From: Methanobacterium sp.
Lineage (GTDB): Archaea; Methanobacteriota; Methanobacteria; Methanobacteriales; Methanobacteriaceae
Direction of reading: 5' to 3'
Assembly: GCA_003164415.1 (NCBI GenBank)
Contig: PLTK01000068.1
Span: forward strand, 1 to 39,811
DNA length: 39,811 nucleotides
Made by a program: the position numbers and the translations under genes. The notes beneath the pieces are model-generated. The model made no database searches. It worked only from the letters and a program-made list of their open reading frames with translations, and was not told where the DNA came from. Positions 7,390 to 15,291 of the stretch are shown one piece after another; position 1 is the stretch's first letter, and each line of letters begins with the position of its first letter.

Positions 7390-8085
7390 ATGAATATAAC
7401 TAAAAACATTACAGATTCTCTGCACTATCCTATTAAAGATTGGGTAAAAATAATAATTCTAGGAATAATCCTGATAATTCCAATTGTTAATTTTATTGGA
7501 CTAGGATATTACTTAAGAATCATAAAATCAACTTTAAATGGTTTGGATGAACTTCCATCTTTTGAACGTCTTGGAGAACTATTTATTGATGGTATAAAAA
7601 TTTTTATAATCTGTTTAATTTACTCAGTTATACCCTTAATCTTCTACGTACTTTCAGTCGCCTTTGTAGGATATGAAACAGTTTCCAGTTCCACAACTAC
7701 TTCATCAATATTTTCCAGTTATTTACCAGGATTAACTGGAATATCACTGGTATTTTTAATTATAGCCGTTATTTCTGCCCTAATAATCAGCATATTGGCA
7801 TATATGAGTATAGATAATATGGCATACCACGGCAGTAAAATAGGTGCAGCATGGAGATATCGTGAAATAGTGAATAGAATTGCGGTAATTGGATGGGGAA
7901 ATTACATTCTTTGGTGGGTAATACTGACGTTAATTATAACTGTTGCAGGATTTATCATTGGTATAGTCGGAGGAATTCTACTATACTTCATCTTGGGTTT
8001 CCTGGTCATTTTATTTGGATATAGTTACTTAGTAATATTCCAAGCAAGATCCGTTGCATTGATATTTGAATCTAGCCGAAAATAA
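7390..8085 (+). CDS. DUF4013 family multi-pass membrane protein
   Basis: A 231-residue integral membrane protein. The N-terminus (ITDSLHYPIKDWVKIIILGI) is the DUF4013 hallmark, a short amphipathic stretch leading into the first helix. About six hydrophobic segments follow, at roughly 22-50, 75-95, 117-145, 165-190 and 190-225, with AAWRYREIVNRI near residue 155 as the conserved cytosolic loop. DUF4013 proteins are abundant in Methanobacteriales and have no known function. A GTG at 7381 is in frame, but it is part of the AGGTGA ribosome binding site for the ATG at 7390, so ATG is the start. No operon partner is evident; the next gene begins 87 bases downstream. Confidence 0.75.
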   Translation: MNITKNITDSLHYPIKDWVKIIILGIILIIPIVNFIGLGYYLRIIKSTLNGLDELPSFERLGELFIDGIKIFIICLIYSVIPLIFYVLSVAFVGYETVSSSTTTSSIFSSYLPGLTGISLVFLIIAVISALIISILAYMSIDNMAYHGSKIGAAWRYREIVNRIAVIGWGNYILWWVILTLIITVAGFIIGIVGGILLYFILGFLVILFGYSYLVIFQARSVALIFESSRK

Positions 8086-8172
8086 TAAGATTGTTATGAT
8101 CAGCCCAAAACTAGTCCGATTGAACTAGAATATTCAATCTCTTTGCATGGTTTCTTATCTGGAGGTGTTTAA

Positions 8173-8934
8173 ATTAAATATAAATGGATATTATTATTTC
8201 TAATACTAACAATGTCATTATGTATAAATTCAGGATGTGTGGCTGCAGCAGGGAATTCCACCACTATACAATCTAATACAAATTATATAATGGGTTATTA
8301 TATAAACCCTAACGACACACCCATATCAGAAATCAATTTCAAAGCATTAAAAAGTGCCGGAATAACAGATATATACGTTTTAGTAACAAATAATAATTAT
8401 TCACCCGAACTATCAGAAGCCCAAAAAAAAGCTAATGCCGTAGGGATAAGAACTAACGCTTGGGTTTATCCAGGTTTCAGTCATGCCTCACAAGTCGCCC
8501 ATATGAAAATAGGGGTCCAATTAGATGTGGAAACGTATAATATGCCTGCATATCTATTACAAATTTTTGCCATGAGATTGGCCACCTATGGAGAAACATT
8601 TTCACTTACAGTTAAACCGGACGGATGGGATGGAAACCAATACTATTTCCTAATTGCACCTTTATGTGACTATATTGTTCCACAGCTCTACGTAGGTGAG
8701 TACGGACAGGGAAATACAGGTCTAACAAATAAGGTTAAAAGTTATAGTCAAATATACAATCTTTACAATATAATTTTCCCAGGAAAAATTGTGGCCGCAC
8801 TTGAAACGTACCAATCAGATAAAAATGTAACTGCCAAGAATTCAAATACACTATCAGCAGAAATAAAAGCTGTAAAACCATATACACATGGGATAATTCT
8901 ATTCAGGTATGGATTATCCAACTTCAATGGTTAA
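8173..8934 (+). CDS. Secreted TIM-barrel glycosidase-like protein with ATT start
   Basis: From residue 28 it reads as one domain of alternating strands and helices, beginning IMGYYINPNDTPISEINFK with QLDVETY in mid-domain (a D-x-E pair as in GH18/GH25-type barrels) and IVPQLYVGEYG later. A role in cutting or binding a cell-wall or surface sugar is plausible but unproven. The first ATG in frame (8212) has no ribosome binding site and would cut the signal peptide. GGAGGTG at 8161-8167 instead points to an ATT at 8173, directly after an in-frame stop, giving a fine signal peptide KYKWILLFLILTMSLCINSG. The same RBS-linker plus ATG starts the gene at 15292, so ATT is probably a mutated ATG or a rare start. 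Length from ATT is 253 residues. Confidence 0.6.
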   Translation: MKYKWILLFLILTMSLCINSGCVAAAGNSTTIQSNTNYIMGYYINPNDTPISEINFKALKSAGITDIYVLVTNNNYSPELSEAQKKANAVGIRTNAWVYPGFSHASQVAHMKIGVQLDVETYNMPAYLLQIFAMRLATYGETFSLTVKPDGWDGNQYYFLIAPLCDYIVPQLYVGEYGQGNTGLTNKVKSYSQIYNLYNIIFPGKIVAALETYQSDKNVTAKNSNTLSAEIKAVKPYTHGIILFRYGLSNFNG

Positions 8935-9109
8935 ACTACTACCGTTATCAACAATTGTCTTGAATAAATAATAGAAATGGTAATTGAAACTCAAATCTAC
9001 TTTTTTCCCAAATAAGCAGTTCTATATCCAATTTATTTAGTTTAACAATGAATTGAAAAAAAAAGTATAAAAATAAGCTGAATTATCAAAAATGCATAAA
9101 TAAAAACCA

Positions 9110-9357
9110 TTATATCATCTCTTCTTCATCCACAGAGTACCTTAAAAATTCACTTGTTAAAAAAGCAACCATGAGGTAGCATATTATCGCGACAATCAAA
9201 ATAATTAGAATATAACGGATTTATAAAAGTATAATCCATCAAGAATAAGAATTAATATCAAAATTAATGTAAGTACCCATCCTTGCCAACTTTGAGGGTT
9301 CAAGCCCCATCCAATACGTATTTTAGCAAACCAAGGTTCTTTAGTAATTCTATTCAT
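9110..9357 (-). pseudogene. Small two-helix membrane protein, one frameshift
   Basis: An ATG at 9357 after GGAGAAG opens a 50-residue frame: KEPWFAKIRIGWGLNPQSWQ, then GWVLTLILILILILDGLYFY, ending at a stop at 9205. Downstream a second frame continues as LIILIVAIICYLMVAFLTSE and ends in a charged tail at 9110. Restoring one base near 9208, beside a TT pair, joins them into an 82-residue protein with two membrane helices. The W-x-GW-x-P-x-SWQGW start resembles a widespread family of small uncharacterised membrane proteins. The truncated 50-residue form could still be made and inserted. It lies between the TIM-barrel gene and the peptide transporter, on the transporter's strand. Confidence 0.55.
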
Positions 9358-9502
9358 TTATCTTCTCCATTCTATTTTTCATTCACCATTATTTAATTAA
9401 TCCTATAGTTTTATTAGAAAGTCTAAAATTCGAGAGTAATCCAAAAATAAAAATTTTAAGAAATATTTAATAAAAATCTGTTTTAAAATATTCTTAGAAC
9501 TA

Positions 9503-10912
9503 TTATCTTATTCCGTGCATCATGGTTTCCAATCTTTTCCTTATAATAAGGAGTATTACCGCTGCTATTATTGATATCACAACAAATATCATGAAGAATG
9601 ATGAGAAGGTTGTGATTGGTATTCCCAGGAGGTAGGGTGTTGGTAAACTTGGATCTGGATATAATGTACTTAACTGGCCAGCAAGTATGTTGGCAAATGC
9701 ACTTGTCAAAAACCATACACCCATCATGAGACAGCAAAATTTAGCAGGTGAAAGTTTTGACACCATAGACAATCCTATTGGCGATATGCACAGTTCTCCA
9801 AATGTAAAAAGAACGTAGGCACCAACAAGCCACAACGGACTTATAGTTGCAGAACCACCATCCAATGTTTTAGATGCAAACACCAGGATCATAAACCCAA
9901 CAGAAAGCAAACATAGACCTGCAGCCATTTTAAGAGGAATTGAAGGTTCTCTTCCCCTGTCTTTTAAATAAAGCCATAATGCTGCAAAAAATGGTGCAAA
10001 TAAGAGTATTGCAAGTGGATTTACAGATTGAAACCATGATGCAGGAATAACGAAATTTATAGATGTTACAACCCTATCAACATGTTGTTCAGCTAGAAAT
10101 GTTAATGAAACCCCTGCCTGTTCAAAAGCAGACCAGAAAAATATTCCAAAAAATGCCAGAATAACTATTACCATTATCCTCTGTTTTTCAATCCAATTTA
10201 AGGTTTCATCTTTACATCCATCCTTACCATATTTATGTACTGGTTTTTCCCCAACAGGATTACCATAGGGATCAACCAGATACTTTCTTTTACCCAGTAT
10301 AAAAATTGTCAATCCCAAAAGCATCCCACATCCTGCAGCAAAGAATCCGTACATAAAATCAGCAGGGTTACCAGTATCACCAATGCCACCTATGATAATT
10401 GGTGCAATTAAAGCACCCAGATTTATACCCATGTAGAATATTGTGAAGGCAGAATCTCTTTTATCATCTCCCTCATGATACAATAGCCCAACCATTGTGG
10501 ATATGTTGGGTTTGAAAAAACCATTTCCCATAACCAGTAAAAATAATCCAATCAAGAAGAAACTTGTTTGATAGTTAAATACAAAAAATGAGTAGGTTAC
10601 AGCAACAGAAGGAGGAGCATATAAGTAGCTACTTATAGCCAGGGCAAATTGGCCCAAAGCCATCAACACACCACCAGTAATAATGGATTTCCTGTTTCCC
10701 CAGTATCTGTCAGAGATATATCCCCCGATAAGTGGTGTTAAATAAACTAGACCCGTGTAATAACCATAGACACTCGATGTAAATACCGTGTTGTAGAACA
10801 GGGCTTGTATCATATAAAGCGATAGAATAGCCCTCATACCATAATAACTGAAACGTTCCCACATTTCTGTGGTGAAAAGAAGATATAATCCCTTAGGATG
10901 TTGTTTAAACAT
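9503..10912 (-). CDS. POT/PTR2 family proton-coupled peptide transporter
   Basis: A major facilitator protein of 469 residues with about 14 membrane segments. The POT signature EMWERFSYYGMRAI, containing the ExxER proton-coupling motif, sits in the first helix, and FYMGINLGALIAPIIIG is the second PTR2 signature. The family imports di- and tripeptides with protons; some members carry other small solutes. Length is within the family range. The frame is open to a TTG at 10924, but the ATG at 10912 matches the family N-terminus (MFKQHPKGLYLLF). A minus-strand TATA-like sequence near 10983-10993 may be the promoter. It is a single gene, and its role in a methanogen could be amino-acid supply. Confidence 0.9.
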   Translation of the reverse strand: MFKQHPKGLYLLFTTEMWERFSYYGMRAILSLYMIQALFYNTVFTSSVYGYYTGLVYLTPLIGGYISDRYWGNRKSIITGGVLMALGQFALAISSYLYAPPSVAVTYSFFVFNYQTSFFLIGLFLLVMGNGFFKPNISTMVGLLYHEGDDKRDSAFTIFYMGINLGALIAPIIIGGIGDTGNPADFMYGFFAAGCGMLLGLTIFILGKRKYLVDPYGNPVGEKPVHKYGKDGCKDETLNWIEKQRIMVIVILAFFGIFFWSAFEQAGVSLTFLAEQHVDRVVTSINFVIPASWFQSVNPLAILLFAPFFAALWLYLKDRGREPSIPLKMAAGLCLLSVGFMILVFASKTLDGGSATISPLWLVGAYVLFTFGELCISPIGLSMVSKLSPAKFCCLMMGVWFLTSAFANILAGQLSTLYPDPSLPTPYLLGIPITTFSSFFMIFVVISIIAAVILLIIRKRLETMMHGIR

Positions 10913-11042
10913 TGTTAGTCCCAATATTCATAATTTAAAAGTTTCAAAAATATTTTATTTTAATTGTTAATGTATAATGGAAAATTTATAGTATTTAAAA
11001 CTATTTATCATGTTAAACCCGTTTTATATTAACATTATTATT

Positions 11043-11094
11043 TAAAATCACCACTTAACGTACAGAACCTTATTTTTATTTAAAGGTGATTTTA
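11043..11094. repeat. Inverted repeat with 10-base arms, possible RNA hairpin
   Basis: TAAAATCACC at 11043-11052 pairs perfectly with GGTGATTTTA at 11085-11094 across a 32-base loop. The right arm contains GGTGAT, the ribosome-binding consensus of this genome, so as RNA the stem would hide a binding-site-like sequence. No open frame follows it closely. Confidence 0.35.
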
Positions 11095-11859
11095 TAGCTT
11101 AAAAAAGAAACAATGCGGTGTTATAGTTTTCATTTCTGCAATGAAATATCTTATATTAGTTATAAACTTATAAAAAGGTTGTATTTATTTAACTGTTAAT
11201 TTTAACACCAAAATTTCTTAGATAAATAGGTTAATATGTTAGTTTTAGGCAGTTTAATGAATGTTAAACACTTAAACCAACTATGTGATATTGAAAATTT
11301 TTACTTGGAACATATCATACTAATAATGAAGAATTAGAAGGTCACAAATTGTTTTAAAAAGTTTTTTTTGTATTTTGTCGTATTTTTTTAATCGCCGATC
11401 TTATGCCAGTTGAAGTAGGATATTAATATAATAGTTAAGTAATACTTATTTTATTGTACAGAAGGGTATACAAATATATAATGAGATAAATTTCCGTTAC
11501 AATACAGGTAAAGAACTTTAATATTTAACCATAAAAACCCGTATCCTTCTGTTTGTATTATTGTACCATTAAAAATAATAATCGAATTTAAAATAAGTGA
11601 ATAACAGAGATGGCTGTTTCTTATTCTTAGTAGAGCTGAATAACTGTAAATGAGAATTTTTAGTTTAAATCTGTTATATATTTAAATCCAAAAAAAAAAA
11701 AATCCTTTTGTTAAGATTTTGTAATACTTATTATTCTACCCAAAACAGTTATCTATAAAGAATCCTCAACTAAAATAAGAGTAAATATTGAAATTTGTAA
11801 ATTTGATTAAAAGTCTTAAATCAGAAGTTCTTGAAGGTACTATTTTATTTGAAATGAAT

Positions 11860-11868
11860 CTATAAATA
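11860..11868 (+). promoter_or_regulatory. TATA box of the ferredoxin-reductase operon
   Basis: CTATAAATA lies about 60 bases before the ferredoxin ATG, predicting a leader of roughly 30 bases. Confidence 0.4.
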
Positions 11869-11922
11869 GTAAGAATAGTTTAAAGAACTTAATCTAATAA
11901 AAATTTTTGTAGGTTGGTAAAA

Positions 11923-12090
11923 ATGATAGTTAAGGAATATTGCATGTATTGTGGGGAATGTGCAGGAGTTTGTCCCCACTGTTTAATTGAAGTGCGTGAG
12001 ACAAGTATAGATTTTAACGAAGAAGGATGTAAAGATTGCGGGATATGCATACAAGTATGCCCTGTTAAAGCTTTAGCTAAAGAAGATTAA
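11923..12090 (+). CDS. 2[4Fe-4S] ferredoxin, likely donor to geranylgeranyl reductase
   Basis: A 55-residue ferredoxin with two classical clusters: Cys7/10/13/17 and Cys36/39/42/46, each closing in CP. A further Cys20 is present. The gene ends 16 bases before the geranylgeranyl reductase start, so the two are cotranscribed. In Methanosarcina a ferredoxin encoded beside the reductase supplies the electrons that saturate archaeal lipids (from literature), and the same layout here suggests the same role. The ATG follows AGGTTGGT at reasonable spacing. Confidence 0.85.
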   Translation: MIVKEYCMYCGECAGVCPHCLIEVRETSIDFNEEGCKDCGICIQVCPVKALAKED

Positions 12091-12106
12091 AGAGGGAGAT
12101 GTATTT

Positions 12107-13294
12107 ATGAAGTTAATCGAAACAGATGTACTTGTAATAGGAGCAGGTCCTGCTGGGTCATCTACTGCAAAACACGCAGCTCTAAATGGTGCAGAAGTAA
12201 TATTGATAGATAAAAAATCCGAGATAGGTTCACCTAAAAGATGTGCAGAAGGAGTTTCAAAAGAAGGTCTTAAAAAGTTGGGAATTGAACCAAACAGTAG
12301 ATGGGTTACTAAAGAACTCAGTGGAGTACGTCTTATATCACCAAATGGAACAGATGTGTGGATGAAAGAAGACCAGGTAAAACTTCCTGAAGCAGGTTAC
12401 ATCCTAGAAAGAAAAGTCTTTGACAAATTTATGGCAATGGACGCTGCAAGAGCCGGTGCCACCATCATGATCAAAACCCTTGCAAGGGGTATGAGGAAAG
12501 ATTACGAAGGTTACATTGTTAGTTGTGAAAGTATGGGAGAAGATTTTGAAATAAAGGCCAAAATAGTAGTAGGTGCCGACGGCCCAGAATCCCGTGTTGG
12601 AAGATGGGGAGGTCTAAAAACTGCTGTTAAACCTAAAAATATGGAATCTGGAATTCAGTTTGAGATGGTCGGCCTAGAAATGGAAGATCCCGATGTTATA
12701 GAATTCTACTTCGGAAGTGTAGCACCCGGCGGATATGCATGGATATTCCCTAAGGGCGACGACATAGCCAATGTGGGCCTTGGAATTGTATCGACAGTAA
12801 CAGATAAAAGTGCATATGAACATCTAGTTGAGTTTGTTAAAAACTGCCCTGCAACACAAAATGCTCAACCTGTAGAGTTGAATGTTGGTGGAGATCCCGT
12901 TGGTGGAATGACCAAAAACCTGGTTAAAGACAGCTTAATGATAGTTGGAGATGCAGCCGGACATGTAAATCCATTAACTGGTGGAGGAATAATAACAGCA
13001 TTGGAAGCAGGTATGTATGCAGGTGAAGTTGCTGCAGCAGCTGTTAAAGAAGATAATTACACCGAAAAAAGGTTGAAAGAATACCAGGAAATATGTAAGA
13101 TAGAAATTGGTGATTCATTTGACAAATATCTGAAAACCAAAGATTATCTATTAAGCCTGTCTGATTCAGATCTCGATTCAATAGCAGCAGCTTTCCAAGA
13201 TACCGAATTTGAGAATATAAGTACCAAAGAACTTATAAAATTACTTATTAAAGTATCTCCCAAGGCCCTGCTCAAATTAGGGAAATTATTTTAA
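12107..13294 (+). CDS. Digeranylgeranylglycerophospholipid reductase
   Basis: A 395-residue FAD enzyme that hydrogenates the isoprenoid chains of archaeal ether lipids, the last stage of core lipid synthesis. The FAD-binding VIGAGPAGSSTAKHAA motif is at residues 11-26, followed by the acidic strand end IDKK. GADGPESRVGRWGG and GDAAGHVNPLTGGGI are the two further flavin motifs of the geranylgeranyl reductase family. KRCAEGVS near residue 45 holds the conserved Cys of archaeal members. Length is typical. The start follows AGAGGGAGAT, and the ferredoxin gene lies just upstream in the same operon. Other family members reduce geranylgeranyl-chlorophyll, but the organism makes the lipid role far more likely. 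Confidence 0.9.
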   Translation: MKLIETDVLVIGAGPAGSSTAKHAALNGAEVILIDKKSEIGSPKRCAEGVSKEGLKKLGIEPNSRWVTKELSGVRLISPNGTDVWMKEDQVKLPEAGYILERKVFDKFMAMDAARAGATIMIKTLARGMRKDYEGYIVSCESMGEDFEIKAKIVVGADGPESRVGRWGGLKTAVKPKNMESGIQFEMVGLEMEDPDVIEFYFGSVAPGGYAWIFPKGDDIANVGLGIVSTVTDKSAYEHLVEFVKNCPATQNAQPVELNVGGDPVGGMTKNLVKDSLMIVGDAAGHVNPLTGGGIITALEAGMYAGEVAAAAVKEDNYTEKRLKEYQEICKIEIGDSFDKYLKTKDYLLSLSDSDLDSIAAAFQDTEFENISTKELIKLLIKVSPKALLKLGKLF

Positions 13295-13298
13295 ATAA

Positions 13299-13318
13299 TT
13301 TTTTTTTATTTCTTTTTT
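13299..13318 (+). terminator. Oligo-T terminator of the ferredoxin-reductase operon
   Basis: Nine T (13299-13307) followed by a second run of six T a few bases on, starting five bases past the reductase stop codon. Confidence 0.55.
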
Positions 13319-13392
13319 AATTATTATGCAACTTATGAGTCCTGAGCTAAAACCCCTGTTTATTATCTGTTTTGAATAGAACCATTATTTTT

Positions 13393-14193
13393 TCATGTAA
13401 ACAGTATGTAGAGGATACAGATCAGAAAGAAGACCATTGCAATTTCATGATAAAGAACATCTGCAATGTCGAACATTTTATCCTTCTGGGTAAAAAGGGA
13501 AAGATATAATGGTATTGTTGCTAAAAATGCAGGTAAAACAGCCACGGCAAATTGTATTAAATTCATATCACCATTTAGAAATGCATAAAGTAAGATAATA
13601 CCCGATATTAATGTAAGAATACTTGCAGCACTCTGTTTCGATTTGTACATGATATATGTTCCCATGCTTGCTGTGTATATAAAAAGATAAACACTCACAG
13701 GAACAATAAATATATTTCCCAGAAGAACAGCACAAGAAGCCATCCTCAGCACCGAATTAGTAGCAGTACTAGAAAATGGTGCAAGTACAGTGTCTTTAAG
13801 TCTAATTGGCGGAACAGTGTAAAGTATCTGATTTAAAAGCATGAGTATGAGCAAAACAGTAAATGAGGGTATAAGCGTTTCAATTGAAATTATAAATACC
13901 GCAGTGATTAATAGGGTACAAAATAGAATAATCCATTTTTTATCGACATGATTCTGTATAAAAGGTCTTTCCTGTTTATCCTTATCCCTTCTATCGTGTT
14001 CAAGATCTGTTAGATCGTTTAAGCTATAAAGAGCTCCCCAAAGTGCAGATACTAATATGAGACCTTCGAGTATTGCATATGGATTTTTTATAATTATATC
14101 CGCAAAATATGCATATGTAAGAACCAAAAGGTACATGTTAACATTTTTAGCCGCCCATGTTATCCTAGTGGATTTAATAAGAGTTTTTATCAT
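13393..14193 (-). CDS. UbiA-family membrane prenyltransferase
   Basis: A polytopic membrane protein of 266 residues from the ATG at 14193 (281 if the TTG at 14238 is used). The first aspartate motif is NDLTDLEHDRRDKDKQERP, which binds the prenyl diphosphate through magnesium; YTVPPIRLKD is the typical following loop; DKMFDIADVLYHE near the end is a weaker version of the second aspartate motif. Eight or so hydrophobic helices fit the fold. Substrates of this family include quinone, heme, lipid and sugar-phosphate acceptors; methanogens use members for ether lipids and for polyprenyl-linked pentose donors. The exact substrate cannot be read here. The ATG is preferred because IKTLIKSTRITWAAKNVNMY matches the family start. 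Confidence 0.75.
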   Translation of the reverse strand: MIKTLIKSTRITWAAKNVNMYLLVLTYAYFADIIIKNPYAILEGLILVSALWGALYSLNDLTDLEHDRRDKDKQERPFIQNHVDKKWIILFCTLLITAVFIISIETLIPSFTVLLILMLLNQILYTVPPIRLKDTVLAPFSSTATNSVLRMASCAVLLGNIFIVPVSVYLFIYTASMGTYIMYKSKQSAASILTLISGIILLYAFLNGDMNLIQFAVAVLPAFLATIPLYLSLFTQKDKMFDIADVLYHEIAMVFFLICILYILFT

Positions 14194-14333
14194 TTTCTTT
14201 GTAAATAATTTGTTATTTTTGATCGATGGCAATGCCAATTTATTGGCAGAAATATTTATTATAATGTTTAGTTCAGATTTTATAATTTAAATGCTAAAAA
14301 GTTACAATGATTCAATCTGTATTTTAAAAACTC

Positions 14334-15110
14334 TTAATCAGATTTGGTACCATATTTAACTACATCTTCATTTTCAATGGCTTGACATATAAATCGGGGT
14401 TTAGATCCATATTCATGAATGTATTGTTTTATGAGTTTATCATCTGCATCAACATGAATCTTTACTATTTTAATTGTTTCCTCTGGTTTGTAGGAAATTA
14501 CAACCACATCAAAAATTGTTCCCATAACAGCTAAAACTATCTTTGAAAGGATCCCCATGTCCGAGAAAAGATCATATTTCCTTCCCCTAAAGTGGAATTT
14601 CCATGCAGTTTGTAAAATAATGTTAATACGTTTATATTCCCTTCTCTCTTTAAGATATTCTACCACACAGAGAAGATAAAATTTAGTGGCCCTTAAACCT
14701 GCATGGCCGGCCCATACACTAAAACCAACAGTATCATCATCCACCAGATGGGAATCATGAAACATATCTGCAAATAATACTGCATCATACCCTGCCAAAC
14801 AGTTATATACCTCTTTCTTTGATTTTACATTAAAATCCCTTTTAAATCCATTATAAACACTATTAAAAACTTTTTTAGAGTTTACATTCACATCCTTTAT
14901 TTGAGATTTTACATTATAAACATTAAGTTCCTGTTTCTCTATTGCAGCATATATATTGGCAGATTTACCCGTACCGGGAGCTCCAACAACATGTATTATT
15001 TTTCCATGACTATTTTTCAGGGTTTTAAACATATTACAAAGCGTGATGAATGATTTTGTTACTACAAATACACGATTATCATTCGCAGAGTTGATCTTGT
15101 ACTTTCCCAT
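14334..15110 (-). CDS. P-loop NTPase of unknown role
   Basis: A 258-residue soluble protein with Walker A GAPGTGKS at residues 43-50. A hydrophobic strand ending in aspartate (YDAVLFADMF, about 108-117) may be Walker B. A later segment, RRKYDLFSDMG-type sequence around residue 175, is basic and aromatic. No helicase, kinase or AAA signature beyond the P-loop is clear, and no partner gene helps: the UbiA gene is downstream on the same strand with a 96-base gap, and the rubredoxin fusion is divergent. I recognise it only as an ATP- or GTP-binding protein; similar orphan P-loop proteins occur in Methanobacteriales. Confidence 0.6.
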   Translation of the reverse strand: MGKYKINSANDNRVFVVTKSFITLCNMFKTLKNSHGKIIHVVGAPGTGKSANIYAAIEKQELNVYNVKSQIKDVNVNSKKVFNSVYNGFKRDFNVKSKKEVYNCLAGYDAVLFADMFHDSHLVDDDTVGFSVWAGHAGLRATKFYLLCVVEYLKERREYKRINIILQTAWKFHFRGRKYDLFSDMGILSKIVLAVMGTIFDVVVISYKPEETIKIVKIHVDADDKLIKQYIHEYGSKPRFICQAIENEDVVKYGTKSD

Positions 15111-15254
15111 GCTAATAATTGAACTTTTAAGATATAATAATTACCCAATTGTGAAAAAGCTCAAGATAATAAACCAATTTAAAAGGATGAAAACATTAAT
15201 AACTACAGCATGATGAACCCCATGATTTATTAACATTAAAAATCATAATTAAGG

Positions 15255-15264
15255 TATAAATAAG
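15255..15264 (+). promoter_or_regulatory. TATA box of the rubredoxin-TPP enzyme gene
   Basis: GTATAAATAA lies about 30 bases before the ATG at 15292, so the leader is only a few bases longer than the AAGGTG ribosome binding site. Confidence 0.45.
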
Positions 15265-15291
15265 TATAATCAAAACGGGAAAGGTGTTTAA

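Larger units (their letters stand above)
10913..11922. other. One-kilobase gene-free stretch
   Basis: No coding frame is supported in about 1 kb between the divergent transporter and ferredoxin genes. It contains hairpin-forming repeats at 11043-11094 and 11128-11146 (TTTCATT/AATGAAA), plus an imperfect inverted pair around CCTTCTG at about 11460 and 11545. A run of A at about 11690 and the ferredoxin TATA box close the stretch. An unannotated RNA is possible. Confidence 0.4.

Noticed and set aside
11451..11566. Imperfect inverted pair around CCTTCTG and direct TTATTGTAC copies
   Set aside because: Matches are short and broken, within what AT-rich DNA gives by chance.
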